Below, one piece after another: positions 13,413-22,990 of a stretch of DNA of 23,891 nt; position 1 is the first letter of the stretch; the number at the start of each line of letters is the position of its first letter. The translations under genes were made by a program, and so were the position numbers. The notes beneath the pieces are model-generated. The model saw only the letters and a program-made list of their open reading frames with translations, did not search any database and was not told the DNA's origin. This stretch comes from CAYHMW01 sp964357925. GTDB lineage: Bacteria; Patescibacteriota; Microgenomatia; UBA8517. Where the stretch lies: contig CAYHMW010000016.1 in NCBI GenBank assembly GCA_964357925.1, forward strand, positions 1-23,891, read 5' to 3'.

Positions 13413-16400
13413 ATGCTCAACAATTTAGACATTATTATTCCAGTTAAAAATGAAGCCGAAAATGTCGCAGAATTAGCACGACGTATTCATGCTGCGATGG
13501 CAGACTCTAACATTATTTATCACATGATTTTTGTGGACGATTACTCCACTGACGAGACTGCGAACAGAGTATTAAGTCTCACAAACAAATACCCCATAAC
13601 ACTTCACAAAAAACAAGGAAAACCTGGTAAAGCCTATGCCATTCTTGAAGGCGCAAAACTAGGGAAGGCTAACTACGTTGCAATGATCGATGGAGATCTG
13701 CAATATCCACCCGAAGCGCTTCCAAAACTATTTGAAATTGCAAAGCAAAAAGGCGTCGCTGTCGCCAACCGTATAAGCCACAAAACCTCAATTCTTAGGA
13801 AATTTAGTTCAAAAATAAACTCATTTGTATTCGGAAAAATGCTCATGGGCCTGAATTGTGACGCACAATCTGGCCTCAAAGTCTTCCACAGAGAAATCAT
13901 CGAGCAAATAGATGCGGGTGACGTTAAACCTTGGGCCATTGATGTACCTCTTCTAAAAACCGCTCTCGAGCTCGGCTATGAAATTGGCCAGACAGATATT
14001 GAATTTAAAGATAGGGTAAATGGCCGCTCCAAGGTCAATTTCGTTAAAACAACGGCAGAAATAGTTGCCACTTCAGTTAAACATAGACTCAAGAGAAGAA
14101 AAGTCTACACAACACACCCCTTGGGCCAGGACCATTCTTTACCTGTAGGTGCAGGCATTGCCTATAAAAAACGTCGTTTTACAACTCACACCAATCTACC
14201 ACATAAACACTCAGCCCTTATAACCTTTACTCTTTGGCAAAAAGCAGTGGGTTTCCTGATTCTTTCATTTCTTGCACTAGGAATTGCTGTCTATCCACTA
14301 GCGACGGCAATTGCCTTTATTGCCGTACTTACGGCTATCTACTTCGCAGATACGCTTTTCAGCTTCTACGTTCTTATGAAAAGTCTGCACTTTCCTCCCG
14401 AAATAAGCCCAACTCTGAGCGAAATCGAAGGGCTTGATGACAAAGATTTGCCAATCTACACAATCCTTTGTCCGCTTTATAAAGAGGGGAGAGTTCTTCC
14501 TCACTTCCTTAAATCTATATCAACTCTCGATTGGCCCAAAAACAAACTTGAAGTACTGCTCCTCCTGGAGGAAGACGACAAAGATACCCAAAGCGCGTCC
14601 AAAGCCCTCGACCTTCCGAGCTATGTCAAAGTGTTGGTCGTCCCAGATTCCCAGCCCAAAACCAAACCAAAAGCTTGTAACTATGGCCTGGCTCATGCGA
14701 CAGGAGAATATGTAGTCGTCTATGACGCGGAGGACAAGCCAGACCCTCTCCAGCTCAAAAAAGCCTACATTGCTTTTCAAAGTCTAGGTCCAAAGGTGGC
14801 CTGCCTTCAAGGCAAGCTAAACTATTACAATCCAAATCACAATCTATTAACGAGACTATTTACGGCCGAGTATTCACTTTGGTTCGATTTAATTCTTCCT
14901 GGCCTCCAATCCATCGATACGTATATCCCCTTAGGAGGCACAAGTAACCACTTCAAGACAGAAATACTAAAGAGCCTCCACGCATGGGACCCATTCAATG
15001 TGACAGAAGACTGCGATCTCGGAGTACGGCTTTTTAAAGAAGGCTACAAAACTGCAATTATCGACTCAGTAACCCTGGAGGAAGCAAACAGCAATCCAAA
15101 AAACTGGATCAGACAAAGATCGAGATGGATCAAAGGCTATTTTCAGACATATCTCGTCCATATGCGGAACCCGATTGCTCTTATTCGAGCGAATGGGATT
15201 CATGCGCTTACCTTCCAGCTAGTTATTGGTATGCGCATTAGTTTCATGATCATCAATCCATTTCTGTGGATAACAACAATCGTTTACTTCACTGCCCGCC
15301 AAGTAGCCGGTCCGACAATTGAGGCACTCTTCCCTTCATTTATTTTTTACTTTGCTGTTTTCTGCCTAATCTTCGGCAATTTCATGTACATATTCAATTA
15401 CATGATTGGCGCAGCAAAGTGCGGTCATTGGGGAATTATCAAATTTGTCGGCTTCATACCTTTCTATTGGGTCATGGCTAGTATCGCCGCCATAATGGCA
15501 CTCTATCAATTAATTGTTAAGCCCCACTACTGGGAAAAAACAAACCACGGTCTCCACCTTAGCGCACCACAGGAAGCACCAGAAAAAAGTATTACGGTTT
15601 ATAGTGCTGGCCCAGGGTATGCACAAAATTTCAGAAAGTTATTGCAAGATGGCCGCTTAAGCGGAAGTTTCTTGGTTTTCTCATCTATGTCCGCCAACGC
15701 AATGAACTTTCTTTATAACGCCTATTTAGGGAGAAATGTTGATCTTGCCGAGTTTGGAACAGTGAGCCTTATTGGGAGTATTTTCTCGATAACCTCCGTC
15801 TTCACTGGCTCATTCGGTAAAACGGTAGTCTATAAAACCGCATATCTGCTTGGTAAATTTAAACACCCAACTGATGATTTTTTAATTAAGGTTGAAAAAT
15901 GGGGTTGGATGCTTTCCTTGACACTGACACTTTTCTGGCTTAGCTTCACTCCCTTAATGGCTATATATTTCAATGCCGATATCTTGCCGTTCCTTTTGTT
16001 TGCACCAGCACTTTCAATCAGCGCAATTTCTTCAGTCTATTCTGGCTACCTTTGGGGAGTCATGAATTTTGGCGTGGTCGCCATCTTGGTTTTTGTCGAA
16101 GCACTTACAAAACTAATTTTCTCAATCGGCCTCGTCGAGCTTGGACTTGAAAATCTTGTCTATGCAGCAATTCCTATCTCGTCAATTGTTGCTTTCATTA
16201 TCTCCATGATTTTTGTTAAGCGAATTAAAAAAGTTAGTGTCGGGATAAGCGAAGCAAATGATTTCGCATTTGGCTATTTCGGAGCCTCAGTTCTTTCGAA
16301 AATTTCCTCGATTATGTTTTTGAGTCTTGATGTTATTCTCGCAAAGCATTATTTGAGTCCCGAAGATGCTGGGAAATATGCCCTTCTTTCTTTGGTTGGC

Positions 16401-18092
16401 AAAATAGTCTACTTCCTTGGAACACTGTTTACACAATTTATAATCCCACTCGTCAGTGCAAAAGAAGGCGAAGGGAAAGAATCGGAAAACGTTTTTTACG
16501 AACTCCTTGCCGTTTCATCTTTGGCCAGCGTTTTTGGTCTAGTCGTAGTAGGACTTTTCGGGAACTACACGATTCCAATTCTGTTTGGAGGAAACGCGAA
16601 GGACATCAGCCAATACTCGCTCATCTATGGATACGCGATGGTCTGCTTCACAATCTCAGGAAGCATTATTTCATATCACCAAGTCAAAGGGCACTATGCG
16701 TTTCCTGCACTTGGCACTTTGTTTGCAGGATTGCTAGGAATAGCAATTATTGCTTCACCAAAAGACATTTTTGGGATCTCTTTTGCGCTAGGAGCCATAT
16801 CTCTTGCACAGTTGGGAGCAGTAACATTTGCTCACTTTTTCTATCCACAACTAGTTGGGTTGTTTTGGACTCTTCGAGATTTTGCTGGTCTATTCACTCC
16901 AATCAAAGGACTAAACACTAAAGCTAAAGAGGGGAAACTTAGAATCTTAATCCTAAATTGGCGCGACACGAAACACAAATGGGCAGGTGGCGCAGAGGTG
17001 TATATAGAAGAAATCGCAGAACGCTTAGTTAAAGATGGCCACGAAGTTACTATTTTTTGTGGTCATGACAGAAACTCAAAAAGCATAGAAGTAGTTCATG
17101 GTGTGAATATTATCCGAAAAGGTGGTTTTTATGGAGTATATTTTTGGGCAATTGTTTACTACATTCTTCGCTTCAGAGGTAAATTTAATTTTATTGTTGA
17201 TTGCGAAAATGGAATTCCATTTTTTACGCCACTATACTCACGAGCTGCCAAAGTTCTCATAATTCATCACGTTCACTCTGAAGTTTTTAGACGTCATCTC
17301 AAGGCTCCATTTGCTCAAATTGCATATTTTCTTGAGAGTAAAGTCATGCCGTATGTTTACGTAAACATACAAGTGATTACAGTTTCAGAATCTTCAAAGA
17401 AGGACATCGTTGCCATGAATATGTCACAAAGAGAAAATGTCACAGTTATCAATCCAGGTGTAAATCATCCAGTAAAATTAAGAAGGGCAAAAGCGAAATA
17501 TCCTCTGTTCACATATATAGGCAGGCTTAAGCATTACAAAAATGTTGATGTTGCAGTTAAAGCGCTTGCATTAATCGCAGGTAAACATCCCGAAGCAATA
17601 CTTGCAATCGCCGGCAAGGGTGAAGAGTTAGACAATCTCAAAATTCTTGTTAAAAAACTAAGTCTCGAAAGTAATGTAGAGTTCAAAGGCTACATTACAA
17701 ACAAAGAAAGGGACGATCTCCTTGAGAAATCTTGGGCATCAATTCAACCTTCCTCATTTGAAGGTTGGGGAATCACGGTGATCGAAGCAAACACTTTTGG
17801 CACACCCGTTTTGGCCACCAATTCAAAAGGCCTTTCCGATTCGGTTAGAGACGGCGAAACCGGACTTCTTTCGAAAGTTAGGGACGAAAAAAGCTTAGCC
17901 TTTGCAATGGAAGCAATCATTAGTGATTCAAGCCTAAGAAAAAGACTTTCTGAAAATGCACTCGATTGGTCCAAAAACTTCTCTTGGGATAAAACCACAA
18001 ATGAGTTTTTGAATGTTGTTTTAAATGTCAAAAATGACGATGACAGTGATTTCATCGGCAACCCAGCATTGGAAAAAGAAACAATTAAATAA
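13413..18092 (+). CDS. Four-module glycan protein: GT2 + membrane GT2 + Wzx-like flippase + GT4
   Basis: The single uninterrupted frame encodes 1559 residues from ATG 13413 (an upstream TTG at 13389 is unlikely). Residues 4-235 are a DPM1-like GT2 (IIIPVKNEAENV, IDGDLQ). Two membrane segments at about 275-325 lead to a second, cellulose-synthase-like GT2 (about 345-600) with DAED (438-441), TED (531-533) and QRSRW (568-572), then several more membrane helices to about 705. Residues about 745-1156 are a polytopic MOP/Wzx-type flippase. Residues about 1175-1545 are a GT4 with an N-terminal AGGAEVY loop and the E-x7-E pair E1450/E1458. One chain could thus add sugars, flip the lipid-linked glycan and extend it. 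Such parts are normally separate genes. Confidence 0.88.
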   Translation: MLNNLDIIIPVKNEAENVAELARRIHAAMADSNIIYHMIFVDDYSTDETANRVLSLTNKYPITLHKKQGKPGKAYAILEGAKLGKANYVAMIDGDLQYPPEALPKLFEIAKQKGVAVANRISHKTSILRKFSSKINSFVFGKMLMGLNCDAQSGLKVFHREIIEQIDAGDVKPWAIDVPLLKTALELGYEIGQTDIEFKDRVNGRSKVNFVKTTAEIVATSVKHRLKRRKVYTTHPLGQDHSLPVGAGIAYKKRRFTTHTNLPHKHSALITFTLWQKAVGFLILSFLALGIAVYPLATAIAFIAVLTAIYFADTLFSFYVLMKSLHFPPEISPTLSEIEGLDDKDLPIYTILCPLYKEGRVLPHFLKSISTLDWPKNKLEVLLLLEEDDKDTQSASKALDLPSYVKVLVVPDSQPKTKPKACNYGLAHATGEYVVVYDAEDKPDPLQLKKAYIAFQSLGPKVACLQGKLNYYNPNHNLLTRLFTAEYSLWFDLILPGLQSIDTYIPLGGTSNHFKTEILKSLHAWDPFNVTEDCDLGVRLFKEGYKTAIIDSVTLEEANSNPKNWIRQRSRWIKGYFQTYLVHMRNPIALIRANGIHALTFQLVIGMRISFMIINPFLWITTIVYFTARQVAGPTIEALFPSFIFYFAVFCLIFGNFMYIFNYMIGAAKCGHWGIIKFVGFIPFYWVMASIAAIMALYQLIVKPHYWEKTNHGLHLSAPQEAPEKSITVYSAGPGYAQNFRKLLQDGRLSGSFLVFSSMSANAMNFLYNAYLGRNVDLAEFGTVSLIGSIFSITSVFTGSFGKTVVYKTAYLLGKFKHPTDDFLIKVEKWGWMLSLTLTLFWLSFTPLMAIYFNADILPFLLFAPALSISAISSVYSGYLWGVMNFGVVAILVFVEALTKLIFSIGLVELGLENLVYAAIPISSIVAFIISMIFVKRIKKVSVGISEANDFAFGYFGASVLSKISSIMFLSLDVILAKHYLSPEDAGKYALLSLVGKIVYFLGTLFTQFIIPLVSAKEGEGKESENVFYELLAVSSLASVFGLVVVGLFGNYTIPILFGGNAKDISQYSLIYGYAMVCFTISGSIISYHQVKGHYAFPALGTLFAGLLGIAIIASPKDIFGISFALGAISLAQLGAVTFAHFFYPQLVGLFWTLRDFAGLFTPIKGLNTKAKEGKLRILILNWRDTKHKWAGGAEVYIEEIAERLVKDGHEVTIFCGHDRNSKSIEVVHGVNIIRKGGFYGVYFWAIVYYILRFRGKFNFIVDCENGIPFFTPLYSRAAKVLIIHHVHSEVFRRHLKAPFAQIAYFLESKVMPYVYVNIQVITVSESSKKDIVAMNMSQRENVTVINPGVNHPVKLRRAKAKYPLFTYIGRLKHYKNVDVAVKALALIAGKHPEAILAIAGKGEELDNLKILVKKLSLESNVEFKGYITNKERDDLLEKSWASIQPSSFEGWGITVIEANTFGTPVLATNSKGLSDSVRDGETGLLSKVRDEKSLAFAMEAIISDSSLRKRLSENALDWSKNFSWDKTTNEFLNVVLNVKNDDDSDFIGNPALEKETIK
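17351..17370. repeat. Perfect 20-bp palindrome inside the GT4 module
   Basis: The half-site GTATGTTTAC is followed directly by its exact reverse complement. It encodes YVYVNI in the reading frame. No function is known; it could form a cruciform or be a binding site for a dimeric protein. Confidence 0.6.
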
Positions 18093-18097
18093 TATTT

Positions 18098-18796
18098 ATG
18101 AAATCAATATTACGCATCCTAAGAACTATCAGAGCGAGCTTAACGCGTACGTTAAAGCCAGCCTCGAGCTATTGGTTGCCGGTCCGGTCAATGAAGCCGT
18201 TAAGCCGCAAGTTTGGTTTCGATAGGGGTACGCCAATCGATAGATATTGGATTGAGTCATTTCTCGATAATAATAAAAGTTTAATTAAAGGTCGATGTCT
18301 CGAAATCACAAGCGACAACTACACGATGCAGTTTGGAGGAAAAAGAGTCGCCAAATGTGATGTGCTAGACATCGACAAAAACAATAAATTAGCAAATATT
18401 GTTGGAGATATCAGAAACCTCAAAGGCATTATAGCGGACAATACTTACGACACGATAATTCTTACCCATGTCCTGGGGCTTATCAATGACTATGATAGTG
18501 CAATCGCCGAGACAAAAAGAATCTTAAAAAAGGGAGGGCATGCCTTGGTAACGTCCTCGTGTTTTAGTCCAACTTATGACAAAGCTGCAAACTATTGGAG
18601 ATTTACACCACTTGGTTTGCAATATGCTTTTACAAAGCATTTTAATAGGCAAAATATCAAAACATTCTCCTATGGAAACGTTTTGACAGGAATGGCTTTT
18701 TGGGTAGGCATGGCCCAAGAAGAAATTGCCAATAAAAGCTTAAAGATTAACGATCCAGATTTTCCATGCATAACAGGATTAATAGCAAAAAAATAA
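18098..18796 (+). CDS. SAM-dependent methyltransferase, class I fold
   Basis: The 232-residue protein resembles Methyltransf_11-type enzymes encoded in glycan clusters. The SAM loop (67-75) reads CLEITSDNY where EIGCGxG is usual, so the glycine loop is divergent. D91 ends the next strand (CDVLDID), GDIRN follows at 103-107, and LKKGGHALV (143-151) is the usual post-motif III strand. A 45-residue basic N-terminal extension precedes the domain. It starts 5 bp after the large fusion gene. It could O-methylate a sugar; the acceptor is unknown. Confidence 0.75.
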   Translation: MKSILRILRTIRASLTRTLKPASSYWLPVRSMKPLSRKFGFDRGTPIDRYWIESFLDNNKSLIKGRCLEITSDNYTMQFGGKRVAKCDVLDIDKNNKLANIVGDIRNLKGIIADNTYDTIILTHVLGLINDYDSAIAETKRILKKGGHALVTSSCFSPTYDKAANYWRFTPLGLQYAFTKHFNRQNIKTFSYGNVLTGMAFWVGMAQEEIANKSLKINDPDFPCITGLIAKK

Positions 18797-18798
18797 TT

Positions 18799-19719
18799 AT
18801 GAAAAAAGTAAGCATCACAATCGGCATTCCGGCGCTAAACGAAGAAGGAACAATCCTGTTTCTTCTTCAGGATCTACAAATCCAGGAAATTGCTGATGGT
18901 GAAGTCGAGAAGATAATCATCATAAGCGACGGCAGCACTGATAAAACAGTTGAAAAAGTTAAGTCACTTAAAGATAAAAGAATTGTAGTACATGGCTACA
19001 AGAAAAGAGTCGGCAAATCCAAGCGCCTTAATCAAATTATTGAAAAGTCAGTTAGCGACATTCTTGTGTTATTGGATGCCGATACAGAAGTGAGGGACCA
19101 GGAATTTATTCAAAAACTGATAAAACCAATTGTAGAAAAGCGCGCCGAGCTTACGTCATCTTCGATTGTAGAGCTTGCTCCTCGAAGCTTCGTTGAAGAA
19201 GTTTTAGATGTAAGCATGGCCTTAAAAAGAGTCCTCTTTGAAAACTTCAAAAAGGGGAACAATCTATACAACTGCCATGGGCCGGCACGAGCAGTTTCCA
19301 AAAAGCTCTATAAAAAACTTAAATTTGAAGAAGCCTTGGCGGGGGATGATATGTATTCCTATCTTCGTTGTATCCAACTGGGTGGCAGATTCGTTTTTGT
19401 TAAAAAAGTAAAAATCCATTACAGATTGCCCTCTACTTTTAATGGTCATTTGAAGCAAAGTGTCAGGTATTTAAGCTCAATTGAAAGTTACTCAAAACTA
19501 TTTTCAGAAAGGCTTGTCAGGCAAGAACTAACAATTCCAAAAAAGGTGTTTATTATCTCAGGCTTCAAAGCACTGCCAATTATCCTAAGATACCCAATTC
19601 ACATAGTGGCATACATGGGAATACTCTCCTTCGTGTGGTTTAAATCTAAAACAAAAATCAACCTCGCAGAAACCTGGGATGTTAGATCTTCCAAAATATT
19701 AAAAAATAATAATGTATAA
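18799..19719 (+). CDS. Family 2 glycosyltransferase
   Basis: ATG 18799 gives 306 residues beginning with the GT2 strand ITIGIPALNEEGTI. An in-frame ATG 33 bp upstream lies inside the methyltransferase gene and is less likely. IISDGSTDKT and LLDADTEV (D93, D95) form the nucleotide-sugar and metal site, and GDDMYSYLR supplies the acidic motif of the acceptor side. A C-terminal amphipathic to hydrophobic segment (about 265-295) suggests membrane association. Its sugar donor cannot be told. Confidence 0.88.
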   Translation: MKKVSITIGIPALNEEGTILFLLQDLQIQEIADGEVEKIIIISDGSTDKTVEKVKSLKDKRIVVHGYKKRVGKSKRLNQIIEKSVSDILVLLDADTEVRDQEFIQKLIKPIVEKRAELTSSSIVELAPRSFVEEVLDVSMALKRVLFENFKKGNNLYNCHGPARAVSKKLYKKLKFEEALAGDDMYSYLRCIQLGGRFVFVKKVKIHYRLPSTFNGHLKQSVRYLSSIESYSKLFSERLVRQELTIPKKVFIISGFKALPIILRYPIHIVAYMGILSFVWFKSKTKINLAETWDVRSSKILKNNNV

Positions 19720-20473
19720 AAATATCAGAAAACTAATTTACATCACTCTTGGGACACTGGATAAAATTACCGGACAAAAAAATAATATTGCAATCTACTG
19801 TTACCACGGGGTAGGCGACGATGGCTGGAAATATACAACAACACAAAAAGATTTTGAGAATCAACTAAAACACCTCTTGTCAGTCAGTACACCCATAACA
19901 TTAAAACAAATTGAAAATCGCATCATAGGTGTTAAAAAAATAACCAAGCCTTCATTTGCAATTACATTTGATGACGGTTATGCCGAAATAGTAAAACTAA
20001 AAAAGCTGTTTAAAGTCGCAAGAGTTAAGCCAGCAGTTTTCATTATTAAAGACCCGGCAAAACGAGATACTCAAGTGCTTGGAACAAATAAAAAATTGCT
20101 TAGTGCAGGCCAAATCAAGGAACTAAAAACTAACGGCTGGACAGCTGGTAGCCATTCTCAGACTCACAAAGTTTTGACGGATCTCTCAGATAAAGAACTG
20201 GCATACGAGGTTAAAAAGGGAAGTGAAAAGTATTTTTGCTATCCCAAAGGAAAATATAATAACAAAGTATTAGCTTCAGTAAAGAAAGCAGGGTTTAGTC
20301 TTGCCTTCTCAATGGACGATGGTTTTATAACTCAAAGAACTGACTTGTACAAAGTCCCAAGAATTGGAGTCGATAGCACACATAGTTTTGAAGAATTTAA
20401 AGTCCTTGCATCACCGTCTGTTGTAAGATTTAGAAAATTAATAAAGATGTTTTTTATTAATAAATACTTATGA
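19712..20473 (+). CDS. NodB-type polysaccharide deacetylase
   Basis: The 253-residue protein begins with a short hydrophobic N-terminus, then YCYHGVGDD. The NodB motifs are all present: TFDDGY with D87-D88 (catalytic base and metal ligand), GSHSQTH with H148 and H152 (metal), and FCYPKGKYN. It would remove N-acetyl groups from an amino sugar of the glycan. It overlaps the GT2 gene by 8 nt and the next gene by 4 nt. Confidence 0.88.
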   Translation: MYKNIRKLIYITLGTLDKITGQKNNIAIYCYHGVGDDGWKYTTTQKDFENQLKHLLSVSTPITLKQIENRIIGVKKITKPSFAITFDDGYAEIVKLKKLFKVARVKPAVFIIKDPAKRDTQVLGTNKKLLSAGQIKELKTNGWTAGSHSQTHKVLTDLSDKELAYEVKKGSEKYFCYPKGKYNNKVLASVKKAGFSLAFSMDDGFITQRTDLYKVPRIGVDSTHSFEEFKVLASPSVVRFRKLIKMFFINKYL

Positions 20474-21663
20474 AAAAAATAAACGCAGTAGTTAAGTATT
20501 TTTATCCGGTTACGGCTGGCATAGAAACAAACATGCTCGAGACCTATTCGATTCTTGCGCAAAAAGGCTGGGACGTAACGATACATACATCAAACATGAC
20601 CTACAGTGAGACAAATACTCTACCAGAATTCGAAACAATAAGAGGGCTTAAGATTAGGCGCTATAAATGGGGTAAATTCGGCTTCATGCCGGACATCGAT
20701 TGGAACAGTAAAAGTCTGCTTTGCCTCCACAACTTTGATATGTTCCCACACTTTCAAATTTTATTGAAAGTAATTTATATGAAACTGTTAGGCAGAAAAA
20801 AGTTTTCTGTAGTGCTTATTCCACATGGTGGCTTTAGTCTCGACCTGGCATGGAGTGTCTATCCAAAGTCTCAAAGGTTCATAAAGAAAAACTATAACAA
20901 GCTAGTTGGCTGGAGATTGATTAACTGGGCAGTTGATGCAATCCGTGCAGTGTCTGTTTGGGAAGGTCAAGATCTTCTTGCAAAAGGTATTAACAAAGGA
21001 CTGATTAACGTCATCCCAAATGGCATTGAAAACGAGGCCTACTTAGATGTCGATAACCTGGCCAGTAAAGATATAAAAGAAAAAATTAAATCTTGGGGTG
21101 ATTATATAGTTCAAGTGGGTAGAGTCTATCCAATAAAGAATTACGAAACGACCATTCAAGCGTTAGCAGAACTTCCAAAAAACATTAAATTTGTGATAAT
21201 CGGCCCTATTGAAACTAATCAACATCCTGAGTATTTCAATAATTTAGAAAAATTAATTAAGAAATTGGGCTTAGAAGATAGAGTTATCTTTGCTGGCGTA
21301 ATCAAAGGTGTCGACAAATACTATGCGATTAAGCACGCCAGGTTAATGTCCCACATGGCCATATGGGAAAGTTTTTGCAATGTTGTGCACGAAGGCATGA
21401 GCCAGGGACTGCCATGCGTAGTCGCGAACAACACAGCGCTCCCACTACTAATAAAAAACAACATTAATGGTTTTTGTGTTGATACATATGACACGAAAGA
21501 GTTGGCTCAAAAAATAAACTTTATTCTGAGTCCCAAAAATAAGAAGGCAGTGGCTGCAATGTCCATGAATAACAAAAAAATTGCACTCAGTGAATCATGG
21601 GTAAAAGTTTCAAAAGAAATCGACAAATTGTATTCAAAAACAGCAAACTCGAAACATGCGTAA
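20470..21663 (+). CDS. Family 4 glycosyltransferase (GT-B)
   Basis: The 397-residue protein has an N-terminal Rossmann half beginning VVKYFYPVTAGIETNM, typical of GT4 enzymes whose first loop holds the acceptor, and a C-terminal half with VIPNGIENEAYL, QVGRVYPIKNYE and the E-x7-E pair E300/E308 (WESFCNVVHEG). It overlaps the next gene by 8 nt. It probably adds one residue to the surface glycan made by this cluster; the sugar is unknown. Confidence 0.9.
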   Translation: MKKINAVVKYFYPVTAGIETNMLETYSILAQKGWDVTIHTSNMTYSETNTLPEFETIRGLKIRRYKWGKFGFMPDIDWNSKSLLCLHNFDMFPHFQILLKVIYMKLLGRKKFSVVLIPHGGFSLDLAWSVYPKSQRFIKKNYNKLVGWRLINWAVDAIRAVSVWEGQDLLAKGINKGLINVIPNGIENEAYLDVDNLASKDIKEKIKSWGDYIVQVGRVYPIKNYETTIQALAELPKNIKFVIIGPIETNQHPEYFNNLEKLIKKLGLEDRVIFAGVIKGVDKYYAIKHARLMSHMAIWESFCNVVHEGMSQGLPCVVANNTALPLLIKNNINGFCVDTYDTKELAQKINFILSPKNKKAVAAMSMNNKKIALSESWVKVSKEIDKLYSKTANSKHA

Positions 21664-22264
21664 AATTATTTACAAGACAATTCCACTTTACAGGTATATT
21701 TACCATCTGATTTCATCCATAAGAATCAGTATCTATATGTGGTTTCTGAAACTCAAATTAAGGAGCCTCGGCAAGGAAAGCAGAATATATTTTGCTCATA
21801 TAGTTGAGCCTTTTAATGTGTCAATTGGGCATCATGTATATATCAACAAGGACTGCGACATTATTACAACAGGAAGTCTTGTTGTAATTGGCAACTACGT
21901 TATGATCGGTCCAAATGTTACTCTCGTTGCACAAAATCATGAAATTTCAGATTGGACAAAACCAATGTTTCTTAGTCAAAAATACAACGTTGGCAATATC
22001 AAGATCGAGGACGATGTGTGGATTGGCGCAAACGCAACTATTTTAGCAGGGGTCACAGTCAAGCGAGGTGCCGTCATCGCAGCGGGGGCCGTGGTAACAA
22101 AAGATGTAGAAAGCTACTCAATCGTTGGAGGAGTACCTGCAAAGAAAATTAAAAATCGCATACCGCGAAGAATGATCAAAAAAGCATTGAAGGTAGATCT
22201 TAATCAATTTAATTCCCAAAAACTAAACTGGCTAACATGGGGTGTAGGAAAAATTGCTTTATAA
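21656..22264 (+). CDS. Hexapeptide-repeat acyltransferase (left-handed beta-helix)
   Basis: The 202-residue protein has an N-terminal basic/hydrophobic helix, then hexapeptide repeats (VSIGHHVYI, VVIGNYVMIG, IKIEDDVWIGANATILAG, VKRGAVIAAGAVVTKDV). The catalytic-type His lies in AQNHEISD and the trimer end motif in IVGGVPAKKIK. It resembles WcaF/maltose O-acetyltransferase-like enzymes and probably acetylates a sugar of the glycan. Confidence 0.9.
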   Translation: MRKIIYKTIPLYRYIYHLISSIRISIYMWFLKLKLRSLGKESRIYFAHIVEPFNVSIGHHVYINKDCDIITTGSLVVIGNYVMIGPNVTLVAQNHEISDWTKPMFLSQKYNVGNIKIEDDVWIGANATILAGVTVKRGAVIAAGAVVTKDVESYSIVGGVPAKKIKNRIPRRMIKKALKVDLNQFNSQKLNWLTWGVGKIAL

Positions 22265-22990
22265 ATGAATAAGAAAATTAAAACAGTGTTTGTAAAAAGT
22301 GGCAAAGCTAGAAATCTTGAGAATGAATTTTGCAGTCAAAAACTGGCATACGAAACAGCAAAAAGATCTGGGTCAAAAATAATTGTTCCCGAGCCAATTG
22401 CCCGTATTGGCACTGAACTTACAATGGAAAATCTGTCTGGTATTAAAAGCCTCAAAAATGTCAGTGTCGCGCCCCAGGTTGTGCATTACAACAATTGCAT
22501 CAATTTTCTTGAGAAAATTAAGGTGAATGAGAAAGTGGGCATTCAAAAAACCAATTCACATTATCAAGCCATATCCCTGCCCTATTTTTTATTAAAAAAT
22601 ATTATTAGCTATCCAGAGCACTTACCGCTGTTTCTGTTGTCAGCTTTCAAAATAATGAAATACACGCCGAAGTGGCTGCGACTTAAATCAGATAGTTTTT
22701 GTCAGGGAGATATAAATATCGGAAACGTCTATGAGTTTAAAGGTAAGACGGTTCTCCTTGATTGGGGAGAGGCAACAATAAGCCATAAATATTTTGATCG
22801 CGCAATTGCTCTCAATTCAACATGGTATAAAAAAGATTTCCGAAAAAAATTACTGGCAGGAAATAAAGACAAAATTCTTCAATCATTTGTTGCTTTTAAT
22901 TTAATGCAAAGATTGACGAATCGACTTAAAAACCAAAAACAGGCAGGCCATTATCTTAATTCCCTAAAAGAAATTTCGAAAAATATATGA
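22265..22990 (+). CDS. APH-like kinase-fold protein (a), short N-lobe
   Basis: The 241-residue protein ends with the C-lobe of an aminoglycoside-phosphotransferase-like kinase: CQGDINIGNV (D149, N154) and VLLDWGEA (D166). The His of the usual HGD motif is Q147. A hydrophobic stretch LPLFLLSAFKIM before the motif is shared with the next gene's product, so the two are paralogues. The N-lobe is much shorter than in copy (b) and no clear ATP-binding Lys is seen. It could phosphorylate a sugar or lipid, or be a regulatory partner. Confidence 0.7.
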   Translation: MNKKIKTVFVKSGKARNLENEFCSQKLAYETAKRSGSKIIVPEPIARIGTELTMENLSGIKSLKNVSVAPQVVHYNNCINFLEKIKVNEKVGIQKTNSHYQAISLPYFLLKNIISYPEHLPLFLLSAFKIMKYTPKWLRLKSDSFCQGDINIGNVYEFKGKTVLLDWGEATISHKYFDRAIALNSTWYKKDFRKKLLAGNKDKILQSFVAFNLMQRLTNRLKNQKQAGHYLNSLKEISKNI

